A DNA stretch of 64,000 nucleotides from Bacteroidales bacterium (GCA_024400425.1 JAKSMV010000006.1:60205-124204); one strand, 5' to 3'; positions 51,611-61,441 are shown, counted from the stretch's first letter. The notes: generated by a model from the sequence alone, not told the origin. A program made the numbers and translations.

Positions 51611-53011
51611 CTAGGCCTCGCCTTTAACAGTTTTTTCCTTCGCCGTCAGTTCCTTCACGATGTGGATGGCAAACGGCAAGGCGATGATGAACGAAAGCAG
51701 GTCGGCGATAGCTTGTGCGGCTTCCAAGCCTGTCAAGCCCCAAAACATTGGTGCGATGAAGACTGCAGGCAAGAAGCAGATGCCTTGGCGACACATCGAA
51801 AGCAGTGTAGCTTGCCAAGTATAGCCTATGTTTTGGAACAGCATATTCGTCATCGTGCAAAGACCCATAAGCGGGAAAGCGACACACTGCCAACGCATGG
51901 CATGACTACCTACACGAATCAAGTCGGGATCTTCGCTGCGGAACAACGCGATGATTTCGGGAGCAAACAAGAAACCCGCCACTCCCATCAGCGTCAGACA
52001 GATAAAGCCCAACTTGATGCAGAAGAGATAACTCTGCTTCACCCGACCATAGAGTCTCGCCCCGTAGTTGAAGCCACACACAGGCTGAAATCCCTGGCCG
52101 ATACCCAACGCGATGGAGAAGCACACCCACATGATACGGTTGACGATGGAAAAGGCCGCCACCACCGAAGCCTCTTCGCCTAGCGTTGCATAACGCACCG
52201 CCATACGGTTGAGGCAAATCGTGGCAACTACCGACAAGGCCTGACGCATCAGCGAAGGCAAGCCGCCCTTGACGATTTGTTTATAGTATTCGAAAGTAGG
52301 AGTAAAGTTCTTGAAACGGATATGCACATTGCCATCGCGTGAAGTACCTTCCAACAGCAGGCACCACCCGAAAAGCTGACTGACGGCCGTAGCCAACGAC
52401 GCGCCACTCACCCCCATCTTGAGGACGAAGATAAAGATTGGGTCGAGGATGATGTTGAGGATGGCACCCGAAGCGATGCCAATCATACCAAAACGGGCGT
52501 TGCCTTGCAGACGCAACTGGTTGTTCAAGGTCAACGACGACATCATGAACGGCGTGGCAATCAGGATGTAACGCAGATAATCATTTGAGAACGGCACAAT
52601 GGCTTCGGTAGCCCCCAAGGCCCGCGAGAGTGGCGAGAGGAAAATCAAGCCAAACATTCCCGCTATCGAGCCAATGATTATGGGGCTGAAGAAACCCGTC
52701 GCAGCCATGCGCCCGGCCTTCTCCACACGTCGTGCTCCCAAGGCACGCGAGATGTAGTTACCCGACCCGTGGCCAAAGAAGAATCCACACGCATTGATGA
52801 AAGCCATGTAAGCGAAAGCCACACCCACGCCAGCCACCGCCTCGGTGCTGAGGTGACCCACGAAAAACGAGTCGGCCAAATTGTAAATGCTCGTCACCAA
52901 CATACTGATGATGGTAGGCACCGCCATCTTCAAGATGAGACGACGGACTGGCGTTTGGGTCATCATCACATATTTCTCGTTCAGTTTTTGTTCGTCGGTA
53001 AGGCTATTCAT
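51611..53011 (-). CDS. MATE family efflux transporter
   Basis: A 466-residue multidrug/toxic-compound exporter of the MATE/NorM-DinF group with twelve hydrophobic segments. The repeat pattern (LILKMAVPTIISMLVTSIYNL, then GLPSLMRQALSVVATICL) is typical. It exchanges cations for drugs or metabolites across the inner membrane. Its promoter box ends 4 bases before the ATG. It converges with hemW. Confidence 0.9.
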   Translation of the reverse strand: MNSLTDEQKLNEKYVMMTQTPVRRLILKMAVPTIISMLVTSIYNLADSFFVGHLSTEAVAGVGVAFAYMAFINACGFFFGHGSGNYISRALGARRVEKAGRMAATGFFSPIIIGSIAGMFGLIFLSPLSRALGATEAIVPFSNDYLRYILIATPFMMSSLTLNNQLRLQGNARFGMIGIASGAILNIILDPIFIFVLKMGVSGASLATAVSQLFGWCLLLEGTSRDGNVHIRFKNFTPTFEYYKQIVKGGLPSLMRQALSVVATICLNRMAVRYATLGEEASVVAAFSIVNRIMWVCFSIALGIGQGFQPVCGFNYGARLYGRVKQSYLFCIKLGFICLTLMGVAGFLFAPEIIALFRSEDPDLIRVGSHAMRWQCVAFPLMGLCTMTNMLFQNIGYTWQATLLSMCRQGICFLPAVFIAPMFWGLTGLEAAQAIADLLSFIIALPFAIHIVKELTAKEKTVKGEA

Positions 53012-53015
53012 GCCG

Positions 53016-53023
53016 CAAAATTA
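53016..53023 (-). promoter_or_regulatory. -7 box of the MATE gene
   Basis: TAATTTTG on the minus strand is followed by CGGC and the ATG, the same spacing as at hemW. Confidence 0.55.
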
Positions 53024-53056
53024 CGTCATTTATGCGTTCGAAAGAAGAAAAAGCAA

Positions 53057-53064
53057 TACCTTTG
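53057..53064 (+). promoter_or_regulatory. -7 box of the DUF362 gene
   Basis: TACCTTTG, 20 bases before the ATG at 53085; upstream in-frame codons lie beyond it. Confidence 0.55.
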
Positions 53065-53084
53065 CACATCAAATCATAAAAGCT

Positions 53085-54206
53085 ATGACATCAAAAGTAT
53101 ATTTCACCAATCTACGGACAACTCCAAAAAGCAACCAACTGAAGAAACTTGAACGCCTCGTAGAAGCCGCAGGCATTGAGAACATCGATTTCAAGGACAA
53201 GTTCACTGCCATCAAGATGCACTTTGGCGAGCCAGGCAACATGGCCTACCTGCGTCCGAACTATGCCGCTACCATCGTGAAAATCGTCGAGCAATTAGGC
53301 GGCAAGCCCTTCCTCACCGACTGCAATACGCTCTACTCGGGCGGTCGTTCCAACGCCATCGACCATCTCGACAGCGCCATGCACAACGGCTATTTCCCGA
53401 TGAGCACCGGAGCGCAAATCATCATTGGTGACGGTCTGAAAGGATTGGATTACAAAGAAATAGCTATCGACGGAGAATATTGCAAGGCACCAAAAATCGG
53501 CAGTGCCATTACCGAAGCCGATGTCATCATCTCCATTTCGCACGTCAAGGGCCACGAGATGACCGGTTTTGGCGGTGCCCTAAAAAACATCGGCATGGGC
53601 TGTGGCAGCGTGGCTGGCAAGAAAGAGATGCACAGCTGCTCGAAACCCAAAATCAACCAGGAAAACTGCGTCGGCTGTGGCATCTGCGTGAGCAACTGCG
53701 CCCACGATGCCGTCCATCTCAACGCCGAGCGCAAGGCCTTCATCGACACTGACCATTGCATGGGCTGCGGACAATGCGTAGCTGCTTGCCAACACGAAGC
53801 CGCCGTTGCCGACAACGACGAGCAACTCGACATCCTCAACTGCAAGATTGCCGAATATGCCAAAGCCGTGTTGCAAGGCAAGCCTCATTTCCATATCGGC
53901 ATCATCGTCGATGTGTCGCCCGAATGCGACTGCTGGAACTACAACGACGCACCTATCGTGCCCAACATCGGCATGTTGGCCTCGTTTGACCCCGTCGCCT
54001 TGGATTGCGCCGCCGCCGACCTCGTCAACCACACCCCAATACTGAGCAGCGAAAATGCCCTCACCGCCAAGCACACGCACGAAGAATGCGAGCATGACCA
54101 CGACCATTGGGACCTGCTCCACCCCGACACCAACTGGAAGTCGTGTGTGGCCCACGCCGAAAAGATTGGCATTGGCAGCAGGAAGTATGAATTGGTGAGG
54201 ATGTAA
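53085..54206 (+). CDS. DUF362 protein with two 4Fe-4S clusters
   Basis: A 373-residue cytoplasmic protein. The N-terminal DUF362 domain (VYFTNLRTTPKSNQLKKLER, IKMHFGEPGN) precedes two ferredoxin clusters: C195-x2-C198-x2-C201-x3-C205 and C225-x2-C228-x2-C231-x3-C235. A His-rich tail (HTHEECEHDHDHWD) may bind metal. The family is thought to be redox proteins of unclear role. The start at 53085 is set by the promoter; the open frame extends further upstream into the MATE gene. Confidence 0.88.
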   Translation: MTSKVYFTNLRTTPKSNQLKKLERLVEAAGIENIDFKDKFTAIKMHFGEPGNMAYLRPNYAATIVKIVEQLGGKPFLTDCNTLYSGGRSNAIDHLDSAMHNGYFPMSTGAQIIIGDGLKGLDYKEIAIDGEYCKAPKIGSAITEADVIISISHVKGHEMTGFGGALKNIGMGCGSVAGKKEMHSCSKPKINQENCVGCGICVSNCAHDAVHLNAERKAFIDTDHCMGCGQCVAACQHEAAVADNDEQLDILNCKIAEYAKAVLQGKPHFHIGIIVDVSPECDCWNYNDAPIVPNIGMLASFDPVALDCAAADLVNHTPILSSENALTAKHTHEECEHDHDHWDLLHPDTNWKSCVAHAEKIGIGSRKYELVRM

Positions 54207-54245
54207 GAAATCGGGAGTAGCGACAGACGATGCCAATAAAACAAT

Positions 54246-54274
54246 AAAACCCGCTGAAAATCAGCGGGTTTTTT
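54246..54274 (+). terminator. Bidirectional terminator between the DUF362 gene and tRNA-Ala
   Basis: AAAACCCGCTGA and TCAGCGGGTTTT with a 3-base loop. Confidence 0.9.
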
Positions 54275-54279
54275 GTTTG

Positions 54280-54353
54280 TGGAGCATAACGGAATCGAAC
54301 CGATGACCTCTTGACTGCCAGTCAAACGCTCTAGCCAACTGAGCTAATGCCCC
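54280..54353 (-). tRNA. tRNA-Ala (anticodon GGC)
   Basis: 74 bases. Acceptor GGGGCAT pairs with ATGCTCC, D arm GCTC...GAGC, anticodon arm TTTGA-CTGGCAG-TCAAG with anticodon GGC, T arm ATCGG-TTCGATT-CCGTT. The T stem has one U-U mismatch, which is unusual. CCA is not encoded beyond the discriminator A. Confidence 0.85.
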
Positions 54354-54370
54354 ATTGCAGATTTGCGCTG

Positions 54371-54378
54371 CAAAAGTA
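54371..54378 (-). promoter_or_regulatory. -7 box of tRNA-Ala
   Basis: TACTTTTG on the minus strand, 18 bases before the mature 5' end. Confidence 0.55.
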
Positions 54379-54461
54379 GAACATTTTTCGATACAAAAAC
54401 CGACTTGCGAAAAAAAAATTCATCAAGCTTCAAAAACGGCCTATTTTTCTCGATTTTACAC

Positions 54462-54469
54462 TAAATTTG
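54462..54469 (+). promoter_or_regulatory. -7 box of the protease operon
   Basis: TAAATTTG; transcription from near 54476 would carry a GAGACG palindrome in a leader of about 100 bases. Confidence 0.5.
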
Positions 54470-54533
54470 CCGCCGTAATCGTCATCCACCACGATGGCAA
54501 GGTTATTATTCTTAAATGTTGTAAAACAAACAA

Positions 54534-54560
54534 TTGAGACGCGATGAATCGCGTCTCTAC
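54534..54560. repeat. GAGACG-type palindrome
   Basis: GAGACGCGAT and ATCGCGTCTC around GA, perfect, 15 bases upstream of the first protease gene and within its leader. Confidence 0.75.
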
Positions 54561-54574
54561 AAGGGAGGAACAAA

Positions 54575-57500
54575 ATGAAACAAACATTACTCATTCTTCT
54601 TCTGGCATTGGGTTGCATCTCTGACTATGCCCAAAACATCATCAATCTGGGACGTTCGGGCAACACCATCAACCTGATTGAAGACAATGCCGAGACCCTT
54701 CAAATGAAACTCGATTACGCCTCGATGGAAATCAGAACCATGAGCAACGAGCGCGGCCAATTCGCCGAACTGCTGCTCGAAGGCGGTTACACCGACGGCA
54801 TCATAGGCGAACCTAAACTTCCCGTCACACAACGGCTAATAGAAATTCCATTTGGTGCTGATGTTGAAGTCAAAGTATTGAATCACAGCACTCAAGAAAT
54901 CGACTTGGCTGATTATGGCATCGAGCGCATCGCGCCCGCACAAGCTCCTATCTCGAAGGCTGACATGCCCGAAGATATGCCTTTCGCCATCAACGAAGCC
55001 ACCTATCGCCAAGATGCCTATCTCGGCCAGCCTTTGGCCAACATCGAAATCATCGGCACCTTGCGCGGCTACCGCATCGCCAAGCTGACCGTGTCTCCCG
55101 TAAGCTACAACCCCGTGAAAAACAAGATTCTTGTCAGCAACGACATTGAACTGGAAATCAACTTCAAGCATGCCGACATGGCCCTGACCCGCGACATCAA
55201 AGCCAAGACCCGCTCGCCTTATTTCGACATCGTTGAGAAGCAACTCGTCAACAGTGGCGTCAGAGATTACCCCGACCATCCCGACATGACACGATATCCC
55301 ATCAAATACGTCATCGTGGCCGACCGCATGTTTGAGCCTTATCTCGGCGAGTTCATCGAATGGAAAACCATGAAAGGCTTCCACGTCATCACCGCCTATA
55401 CCGACGAAATCGGCTCGACTTACGACGAGATTCAAGCCTATCTCCACGGCCTCTACAACGCTGCCACCCCCGACGACCCAGCTCCGAGTTTCATCCTCTT
55501 CGTTGGCGACACGCCACAGATTCCTGCTTCGACAGGTTTCTCGTCGGGCAAAGTCACCGACGTGTATTATGCCAGTGTTGATGGCGACTACCTGCCCGAA
55601 ATGTATTACGGTCGTTTCTCGGCTCGCACGCCCGAGCAGCTCATCCCACAAATCGAAAAGACACTTTACTACGAACAATACCATTTTGCCGACCCTTCCT
55701 ACCTCAACAACGTCACCCTCATCGCAGGATGGGACGACTGGGGCGCACCTGCTTGTGGCTGGCCTACAGTACATTACGGAGTCGAAAATTGGTTCAATAC
55801 CGAACATGGCTACAATGACGTAGCCACCTATTTCGGTCCCAACGACTACGACGGCTGCTATGCTGACGAGCGCATCGCCGTGAGCGTCATCAACTACACT
55901 GCACACTGCAATGAGACCGTGTGGGGCACTCCTTCGCTCTCTGCCGGTGGCATCAACCGCATGAAAAACGAAGGCCTCTACCCTATTGCCATCGGCAACT
56001 GCTGCGAATCATCACAGTTCGGCTACGCTGAATGCATCGGTGAATCGTGGGTGCGTGCCGACAAGAAAGGTGCCGTGTGCTACATCGGCTCCGCCCCAAG
56101 CACCTATTGGTATGAAGACGAGTGGTGGTCGGTAGGCGCCTACCATATCACCGGAGGCAACGAAGGCCAAACACCAAGCTACGGCGAGACCACCATGGGC
56201 AGCTTCGATGCCATGCACGAAAGCAGCTATGTCTCAACGGGTGCCCTCGTCTATTGCGGCAACTTATCCGTGTTGGAAGCCGTCAACCACGGCTGGAGCG
56301 ATATGGCACGCTATTATTGGGAAGCCTACAACGTGCTCGGCGACCCATCGTTGATAGGTTACCACACCGAAGGTGAGCCAAACTCCGTTTCGCACGAACC
56401 CATCATCACCATCGGCGCGACACACTTCACCCTTGAAGCACAGCCTGGCTCGTTTGTAGCCATCTCGAAAGACGGCATCCTGCACGGCTCCGGACTTATC
56501 GGTGACGACGGCATCATCGACATCGAAATCACTCCTATGGAAGAAAACGGACTGGCCAAACTGGTCGTTACAAAGCCACAAGGCATACCTTATATAGAAA
56601 CCTTACCCGTAGGCCAAGCCAACCAGCCTTTTCCGATGGTAATCGGACACAGCGGTGACCCCGTCAATATCGGCGAAGCCACTTCGAACGCCATCCATAT
56701 CAAGAATGTGGGAACCGACATGAGCGAAACGGCAAGCATCACCATCACATCGGAAGACGAGAATATGATGGTTCTGCAAGGCACAGCTACGATTCCCGCT
56801 CTCGCCCACGATGAAGAATACACCATCGAACCTGGCCAGATCATTGTGCAGACCACCAACGACATCGACGACCAGCAAGACTTCCGCCTTTTCGCCACCG
56901 CCGACTGTGGTGGCGGAGCCATCAGCGACTTCTATCTCACAGCCTTCAAGCCCGTCTTCGAATATCAAGACTTCCAATGGTCCGATGGCTTCACGGCAGG
57001 CTATTCCTTCGACCTCACCGTCAACTTCACAAATCTCGGCCATGCCGATGCCGAAGACGCGATTGCCTATCTCAGCACCGAAAACCCGCTCGTCACCATC
57101 GAGAATGAGCATTATTACTATGGTCATGTCGGTGTTTATGGCACAGCCAACTTCGTCTTCCACATTATGGTTTCGGAAGACATCGACGAGAATGAACCCA
57201 TCGACTTCCATGTTTTGGTGAACGCCAAACACGAAATCGAAGCCGAAACCAACCTCACGCTCCGCAACCAATGCGAACTGGTGTTCGACCTTCGCGACTC
57301 GGGCGGCAACGGCTGGGACGGCGCTTACATAAAAATGGCTTTCGAAGAAAATAACCAAGAACGAGACATCACTCTTGAAGATGGTTCGGAAGGACGAGTA
57401 AGCGTCCTATGCAGCAAAGGCACACGTTTCATGCTGATTTGGCGCAAAGGAAATCACGACGAAGAATGCTCATTCACAGTTTCATACGCCGACGGCGATG

Positions 57501-57823
57501 TGATTTACGAATCGGAAAGCAATCCACATGGCACCTTGCTGCTTACCACCGCCGATTGCACAATTCGTCCCGATGCCGTCGAGGAAACCAGCCAATCGAA
57601 TTTCAACCTCTACCCTAACCCAACTTCAGGCCGACTCCATATCGAATCTGACGAAACCATTCACGGATATAAGGTAGTCAACATCATGGGACAAAGCGTC
57701 GCCTCAGGAAACATCAACGGAACCCAGGGTGAAATCGGACTTAATGGACTTGTTCCTGGACTTTATTTCATCCAACTCACCACCGAATCAGGCCGAACAA
57801 CCCAGAAATTCATCATCAGATAA
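54575..57823 (+). CDS. Kgp-like C25 cysteine protease with T9SS sorting domain
   Basis: A 1082-residue secreted protease. A signal peptide (MKQTLLILLLALGCISDYAQ) leads into a propeptide (about 21-215), a C25 catalytic domain (about 230-610) and beta-sandwich regions. The end is a T9SS sorting domain (LYPNPTSGRLHIES...FIIR). The dyad is H444 (INYTAHCNE) and C477 (AIGNCCESS); T442 and the Asp of YWYED (D515) match the residues that give lysine gingipain its Lys specificity. C445 replaces the usual glycine of GHG. An AGGGAGGA ribosome-binding site precedes the ATG. The second protease follows 36 bases later. Confidence 0.88.
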   Translation: MKQTLLILLLALGCISDYAQNIINLGRSGNTINLIEDNAETLQMKLDYASMEIRTMSNERGQFAELLLEGGYTDGIIGEPKLPVTQRLIEIPFGADVEVKVLNHSTQEIDLADYGIERIAPAQAPISKADMPEDMPFAINEATYRQDAYLGQPLANIEIIGTLRGYRIAKLTVSPVSYNPVKNKILVSNDIELEINFKHADMALTRDIKAKTRSPYFDIVEKQLVNSGVRDYPDHPDMTRYPIKYVIVADRMFEPYLGEFIEWKTMKGFHVITAYTDEIGSTYDEIQAYLHGLYNAATPDDPAPSFILFVGDTPQIPASTGFSSGKVTDVYYASVDGDYLPEMYYGRFSARTPEQLIPQIEKTLYYEQYHFADPSYLNNVTLIAGWDDWGAPACGWPTVHYGVENWFNTEHGYNDVATYFGPNDYDGCYADERIAVSVINYTAHCNETVWGTPSLSAGGINRMKNEGLYPIAIGNCCESSQFGYAECIGESWVRADKKGAVCYIGSAPSTYWYEDEWWSVGAYHITGGNEGQTPSYGETTMGSFDAMHESSYVSTGALVYCGNLSVLEAVNHGWSDMARYYWEAYNVLGDPSLIGYHTEGEPNSVSHEPIITIGATHFTLEAQPGSFVAISKDGILHGSGLIGDDGIIDIEITPMEENGLAKLVVTKPQGIPYIETLPVGQANQPFPMVIGHSGDPVNIGEATSNAIHIKNVGTDMSETASITITSEDENMMVLQGTATIPALAHDEEYTIEPGQIIVQTTNDIDDQQDFRLFATADCGGGAISDFYLTAFKPVFEYQDFQWSDGFTAGYSFDLTVNFTNLGHADAEDAIAYLSTENPLVTIENEHYYYGHVGVYGTANFVFHIMVSEDIDENEPIDFHVLVNAKHEIEAETNLTLRNQCELVFDLRDSGGNGWDGAYIKMAFEENNQERDITLEDGSEGRVSVLCSKGTRFMLIWRKGNHDEECSFTVSYADGDVIYESESNPHGTLLLTTADCTIRPDAVEETSQSNFNLYPNPTSGRLHIESDETIHGYKVVNIMGQSVASGNINGTQGEIGLNGLVPGLYFIQLTTESGRTTQKFIIR

Positions 57824-57859
57824 AGTATAATTGATAGAATAACAAATCATTACATAACT

Positions 57860-60800
57860 ATGAAAAGATTATCACTCGTTGCCATCATGGTGCTTTGCAG
57901 CATCGTTGCCATGGCCCAAAACGGTCGCATCCAACTCCGTTCGGAATCGCGTGCCGAAATCACCAAAAGCGAATTCAAGACCCTACGTGCCGTGTTCAGT
58001 TACGGCTCGGTAGAAAGTGTCGAAGTGACCACCGAACAAGGTACCTTCTCCGAGATTGCCCTTCCTGGCACGTACGCCTCAGGCGAAATAGGCACTCCTG
58101 AACTGCCTGCCACCCACGAACTCCTTGCGGTGCCTTTTGGCGCTACGCCAACGGTTTCCGTTGTCAGTTTCACAACAACTGATTACAGACTTTCGGAATA
58201 CGGCATCAACACCATCATCCCTCATCAGCCTTCCGTCCGCAAAGACCAACAACCTGAAGATGTTGAATTTGTCTATAACCAAGCCGCCTACCAAACACGC
58301 AGCCTCGCCACAACTCCAGAAGCCACTATCGAAGTGCAAGGCACCATGCGCGGTATCCGCATCGGCTCGTTGCTCGTCAACCCGTTGAGCTACAATGCCG
58401 CCACCAACACCTTGCGCGTGTTCAACGACATCGAAGTAGAAATCAATTTCGAAGGCGCCGACTATGCCGAAACCGAGCGTATGTTGGTCAACACCTACAG
58501 CCCTTATTTCGACATCGTCTATAAGCAGATGTTCAACTACCGTCAAATCAACGACGTCTATACCGACCACCCCGACTTGATGGCTTATCCCGTTCACATG
58601 ATAGTCATTACACCTGAAAACTACGTCAGTACCTTGCAGCCTTGGACCAATTGGAAAATCCAGAAAGGTTTTGACGTCGAGGTTTACACCACGTCACAAA
58701 CTGGCTCGAACTACAATGCCATCCGCTCATTTGTGCAGAACAAATACAACACGGGAGTCAGTTCAGGCGAGACTCCTACCTTCCTGATTCTCGTCGGCGA
58801 TGTTGCGCAAGTGCCGAATACCACTGGTAACGAGTCGGGAAAAGTTACTGACCTCTATTATGGTTCCGTCGATAACGATGACTTCCCGGATATGTTCTAC
58901 AGCCGCATGTCGGCCGAAAACACCAACCAGCTGACAGCCATCATCAACAAGATATTGATGTACGAACAATACACCATGCCCGACCCAAGCTACCTCAACA
59001 ACGTCACCCTGATTGCAGGTTGGGACAGTTATTGGAACCCACGCGTTGGCCAGCCAACCATCAATTATGCGACCAACTACTATTACAATACCGCCCACGG
59101 TTTCAGCCAAGTCAATGCACACCTGAACCAAAGCCAATATAGCGGCTGCTACAATGCCTTGAGCACAGGTGTCGGTTTCGTCAACTATACGGCTCACGGT
59201 GACAATCAGGAATGGTATCAACCTAATTTCACCAACAACAGCGTGAACCAACTGACCAACAACAACAAGTATTTCCTGGCCATGGGCAACTGCTGCCTGG
59301 CTGCCAACTTTGGCTATTACCAGCCATGTTTTGGCGAAGCCATGATACGTGCCGAAAACAAAGGCGCCTTCTCCTATATCGGTTCGTGCCCAAGCACTTA
59401 TTGGTATGAAGACTATTATTTCGGTGTTGGTGCCACCAACACTTTCAGCACCATGCCTAACATCAACAACACCTCCACGGGCTGCTATGATGGCATCTGG
59501 ATGGACGATACATACAACACCGTTTCATCAATCGTATTCTTGGGCAACCTCGCTGTATGCTATGCCCATGCCGGCAACTACCAATACAGTGTGAACAACA
59601 AATATTACTGGCAGTCGTATCACGTCCTCGGCGACGGCTCCATCATGCCTTACCGCGTGCAGCCTACGGCCAACAGCGTAAGCCATGCCCAGACTTTCCC
59701 AACCAACGCTACTTCGTTCACCGTCAATGCCCAGGCAGGTTCGTATGTCGGCATTTCAAAAGACAATGTGCTTCTCGGTGCCGCTTTGGTTCCAGCTTCG
59801 GGTTCGGTCAGCGTTCCAGTCACACCTGTCAGTTCGGGCAACGTGAAGATTGTCGTCACGAAGCCACAGCGCCAGCCTTACAGCGTCACTATCCCAGTGC
59901 AAAGCGGCGGCACGCAATACACCATCACCACCACGGCAAGTCCAAGCAACGGCGGCACCGTCAGCGGTAGCGGCACTTACACAGAGGGCCAATCATGCAC
60001 CGTGGTTGCCACAGCCAATGCCAACTACAACTTCAGCAACTGGACCGAGAACGGCAACGTGGTCTCCAACAGCGCCAGCTATACCTTTAACGTCACAAGC
60101 AACCGCAACCTCGTAGCTAATTTCACCGTCATCCCGACCTACACAGTTCAAACCTCATCGAACCCTACCATCGGAGGCACCACTTCGGGAGGCGGCAACT
60201 TCCAGCAAGGCCAAAGCTGCACCGTGCACGCCACGGCTAACGCCAACTACAACTTCAGCAACTGGACCGAAAATGGTAGCGTGGTCTCCAACAACGCCAA
60301 CTACACTTTCACCGTCAACGGCAACCGCAACCTAGTGGCCAACTTCAATGCCGTGACTTACAACATCACTACCACGGCAAGCCCGAGCAACGGTGGCATC
60401 GTCAGCGGTGGTGGCTCCTACGAAGCCGGCGCCACTTGCACCGTCAATGCGACGGCCAACCCAGGATATGATTTCGTGAAGTGGACCTCAGGCGGCACCG
60501 TGCTCAGCACCGAACCCACCTATTCCTTCACCGTGACCGGCAGCCTCAGCCTTGTGGCACATTTCACCGTCGCACAGTACACCATCAGCGTTGATGCCGA
60601 CCCAACCATGGGCACCGCCACCGGTGGTGGCACTTTCACCTACGGCCAAACCTGCGCTGTTTCGGCCAGTGCAAATCCTCACTACATCTTCGAGTCGTGG
60701 ACCGAAAACGGCAATGTCGTCTCCACCGAGAGCTTCTACATGTTTGACGTCACAGCAAGCCGCAACTTGTTCGCCAACTTCACCGCTGAAATGTATGACA

Positions 60801-61264
60801 TCAACGTCACAATCAACCCTGCCGAAGGCGGAACCGTAACGGGTGCAGGCTCATACGCCTATGGCGAAACCGTCACTTTGGTCGCCGAAGCTAATGAAGA
60901 CCTGACGTATGATTTCGTCCGATGGACTGAAAATGGCAACGAAGTTTCGACCGATGCCGAATATTCATTCATCGCTGAAGCCTCGCGCAACCTGGTGGCT
61001 GAATTCGAAAATGCTGATGCAGTTAGCGAAAACGCTGTGGTTTCACGCATCTATCCTAACCCAGCTTCCGACAAACTGAACGTGACTTGCAGCACCAACA
61101 TCAGCGAATTGAAGGTCTATAACATGGTTGGTGCCTTGGTCTATAGCCTCGCCGATTGCGGCAACAATGCCGTCGTTTCATTGGCCGATATGCCAAATGG
61201 CGTGTATTTCATACAACTCACAACAAACAACACCACTGAAACACAAAGATTAATAAAAGAATAG
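57860..61264 (+). CDS. Kgp-like C25 cysteine protease with five repeats and T9SS sorting domain
   Basis: A 1134-residue paralogue of the protease before it. Signal peptide MKRLSLVAIMVLCSIVAMAQ, propeptide, C25 catalytic domain with H446 (VNYTAHGDN), C479 (AMGNCCLAANF) and D518 of YWYED. An Ig-like segment follows (YVGISKDNVLLGAALVPASG). Then come five repeats of about 72 residues (bases 59918-61010; NYNFSNWTENGNVVS-type) of the divergent InlB B-repeat/Flg_new_2 sort, and a T9SS sorting domain (IYPNPASDKLNVT). The repeats may be a stalk or binding region. Confidence 0.88.
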   Translation: MKRLSLVAIMVLCSIVAMAQNGRIQLRSESRAEITKSEFKTLRAVFSYGSVESVEVTTEQGTFSEIALPGTYASGEIGTPELPATHELLAVPFGATPTVSVVSFTTTDYRLSEYGINTIIPHQPSVRKDQQPEDVEFVYNQAAYQTRSLATTPEATIEVQGTMRGIRIGSLLVNPLSYNAATNTLRVFNDIEVEINFEGADYAETERMLVNTYSPYFDIVYKQMFNYRQINDVYTDHPDLMAYPVHMIVITPENYVSTLQPWTNWKIQKGFDVEVYTTSQTGSNYNAIRSFVQNKYNTGVSSGETPTFLILVGDVAQVPNTTGNESGKVTDLYYGSVDNDDFPDMFYSRMSAENTNQLTAIINKILMYEQYTMPDPSYLNNVTLIAGWDSYWNPRVGQPTINYATNYYYNTAHGFSQVNAHLNQSQYSGCYNALSTGVGFVNYTAHGDNQEWYQPNFTNNSVNQLTNNNKYFLAMGNCCLAANFGYYQPCFGEAMIRAENKGAFSYIGSCPSTYWYEDYYFGVGATNTFSTMPNINNTSTGCYDGIWMDDTYNTVSSIVFLGNLAVCYAHAGNYQYSVNNKYYWQSYHVLGDGSIMPYRVQPTANSVSHAQTFPTNATSFTVNAQAGSYVGISKDNVLLGAALVPASGSVSVPVTPVSSGNVKIVVTKPQRQPYSVTIPVQSGGTQYTITTTASPSNGGTVSGSGTYTEGQSCTVVATANANYNFSNWTENGNVVSNSASYTFNVTSNRNLVANFTVIPTYTVQTSSNPTIGGTTSGGGNFQQGQSCTVHATANANYNFSNWTENGSVVSNNANYTFTVNGNRNLVANFNAVTYNITTTASPSNGGIVSGGGSYEAGATCTVNATANPGYDFVKWTSGGTVLSTEPTYSFTVTGSLSLVAHFTVAQYTISVDADPTMGTATGGGTFTYGQTCAVSASANPHYIFESWTENGNVVSTESFYMFDVTASRNLFANFTAEMYDINVTINPAEGGTVTGAGSYAYGETVTLVAEANEDLTYDFVRWTENGNEVSTDAEYSFIAEASRNLVAEFENADAVSENAVVSRIYPNPASDKLNVTCSTNISELKVYNMVGALVYSLADCGNNAVVSLADMPNGVYFIQLTTNNTTETQRLIKE
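59918..61010 (+). repeat. Five tandem 72-residue repeats in the second protease
   Basis: Repeats begin YTITTTASPSNGG, YTVQTSSNPTIGG, YNITTTASPSNGG, YTISVDADPTMGT and YDINVTINPAEGG. The first two are closest in DNA sequence, suggesting recent internal duplication. Confidence 0.8.
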
Positions 61265-61265
61265 A

Positions 61266-61436
61266 CTAAGAGACTAAGAGACTAAGGGACTAAGAGACTG
61301 AGGGACTATGGGACTAAGAGACTGAGAGACTATGTCCAAACGTCCACAAGTCTAATTGTCCACAAGTCTAAACGTCTAATTGTCCACAAGTCTAAACGTC
61401 TAATTGTCCACAAGTCTAAACATCCACAAATCCAAA
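61266..61436. repeat. Low-complexity tandem tract between protease and elbB
   Basis: The first half repeats GACTAAGA/GACTGAGG units of about 9 bases; the second half repeats a 24-base unit built on GTCCACAAGTCTAAACGTC. Related GTCCACAAGTC units lie at 15970-16120 and 28806-28955. Confidence 0.8.
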
Positions 61437-61441
61437 ACATC

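Noticed and set aside
54836..55906. Open frame of 356 codons opposite the first protease
   Set aside because: Antisense of the protease; no independent start signals and no family match.
61266..61436. Regular direct repeats that could be taken for a CRISPR array
   Set aside because: Units are short (9 and 24 bases), nearly contiguous, degenerate and without unique spacers; no cas gene is present.
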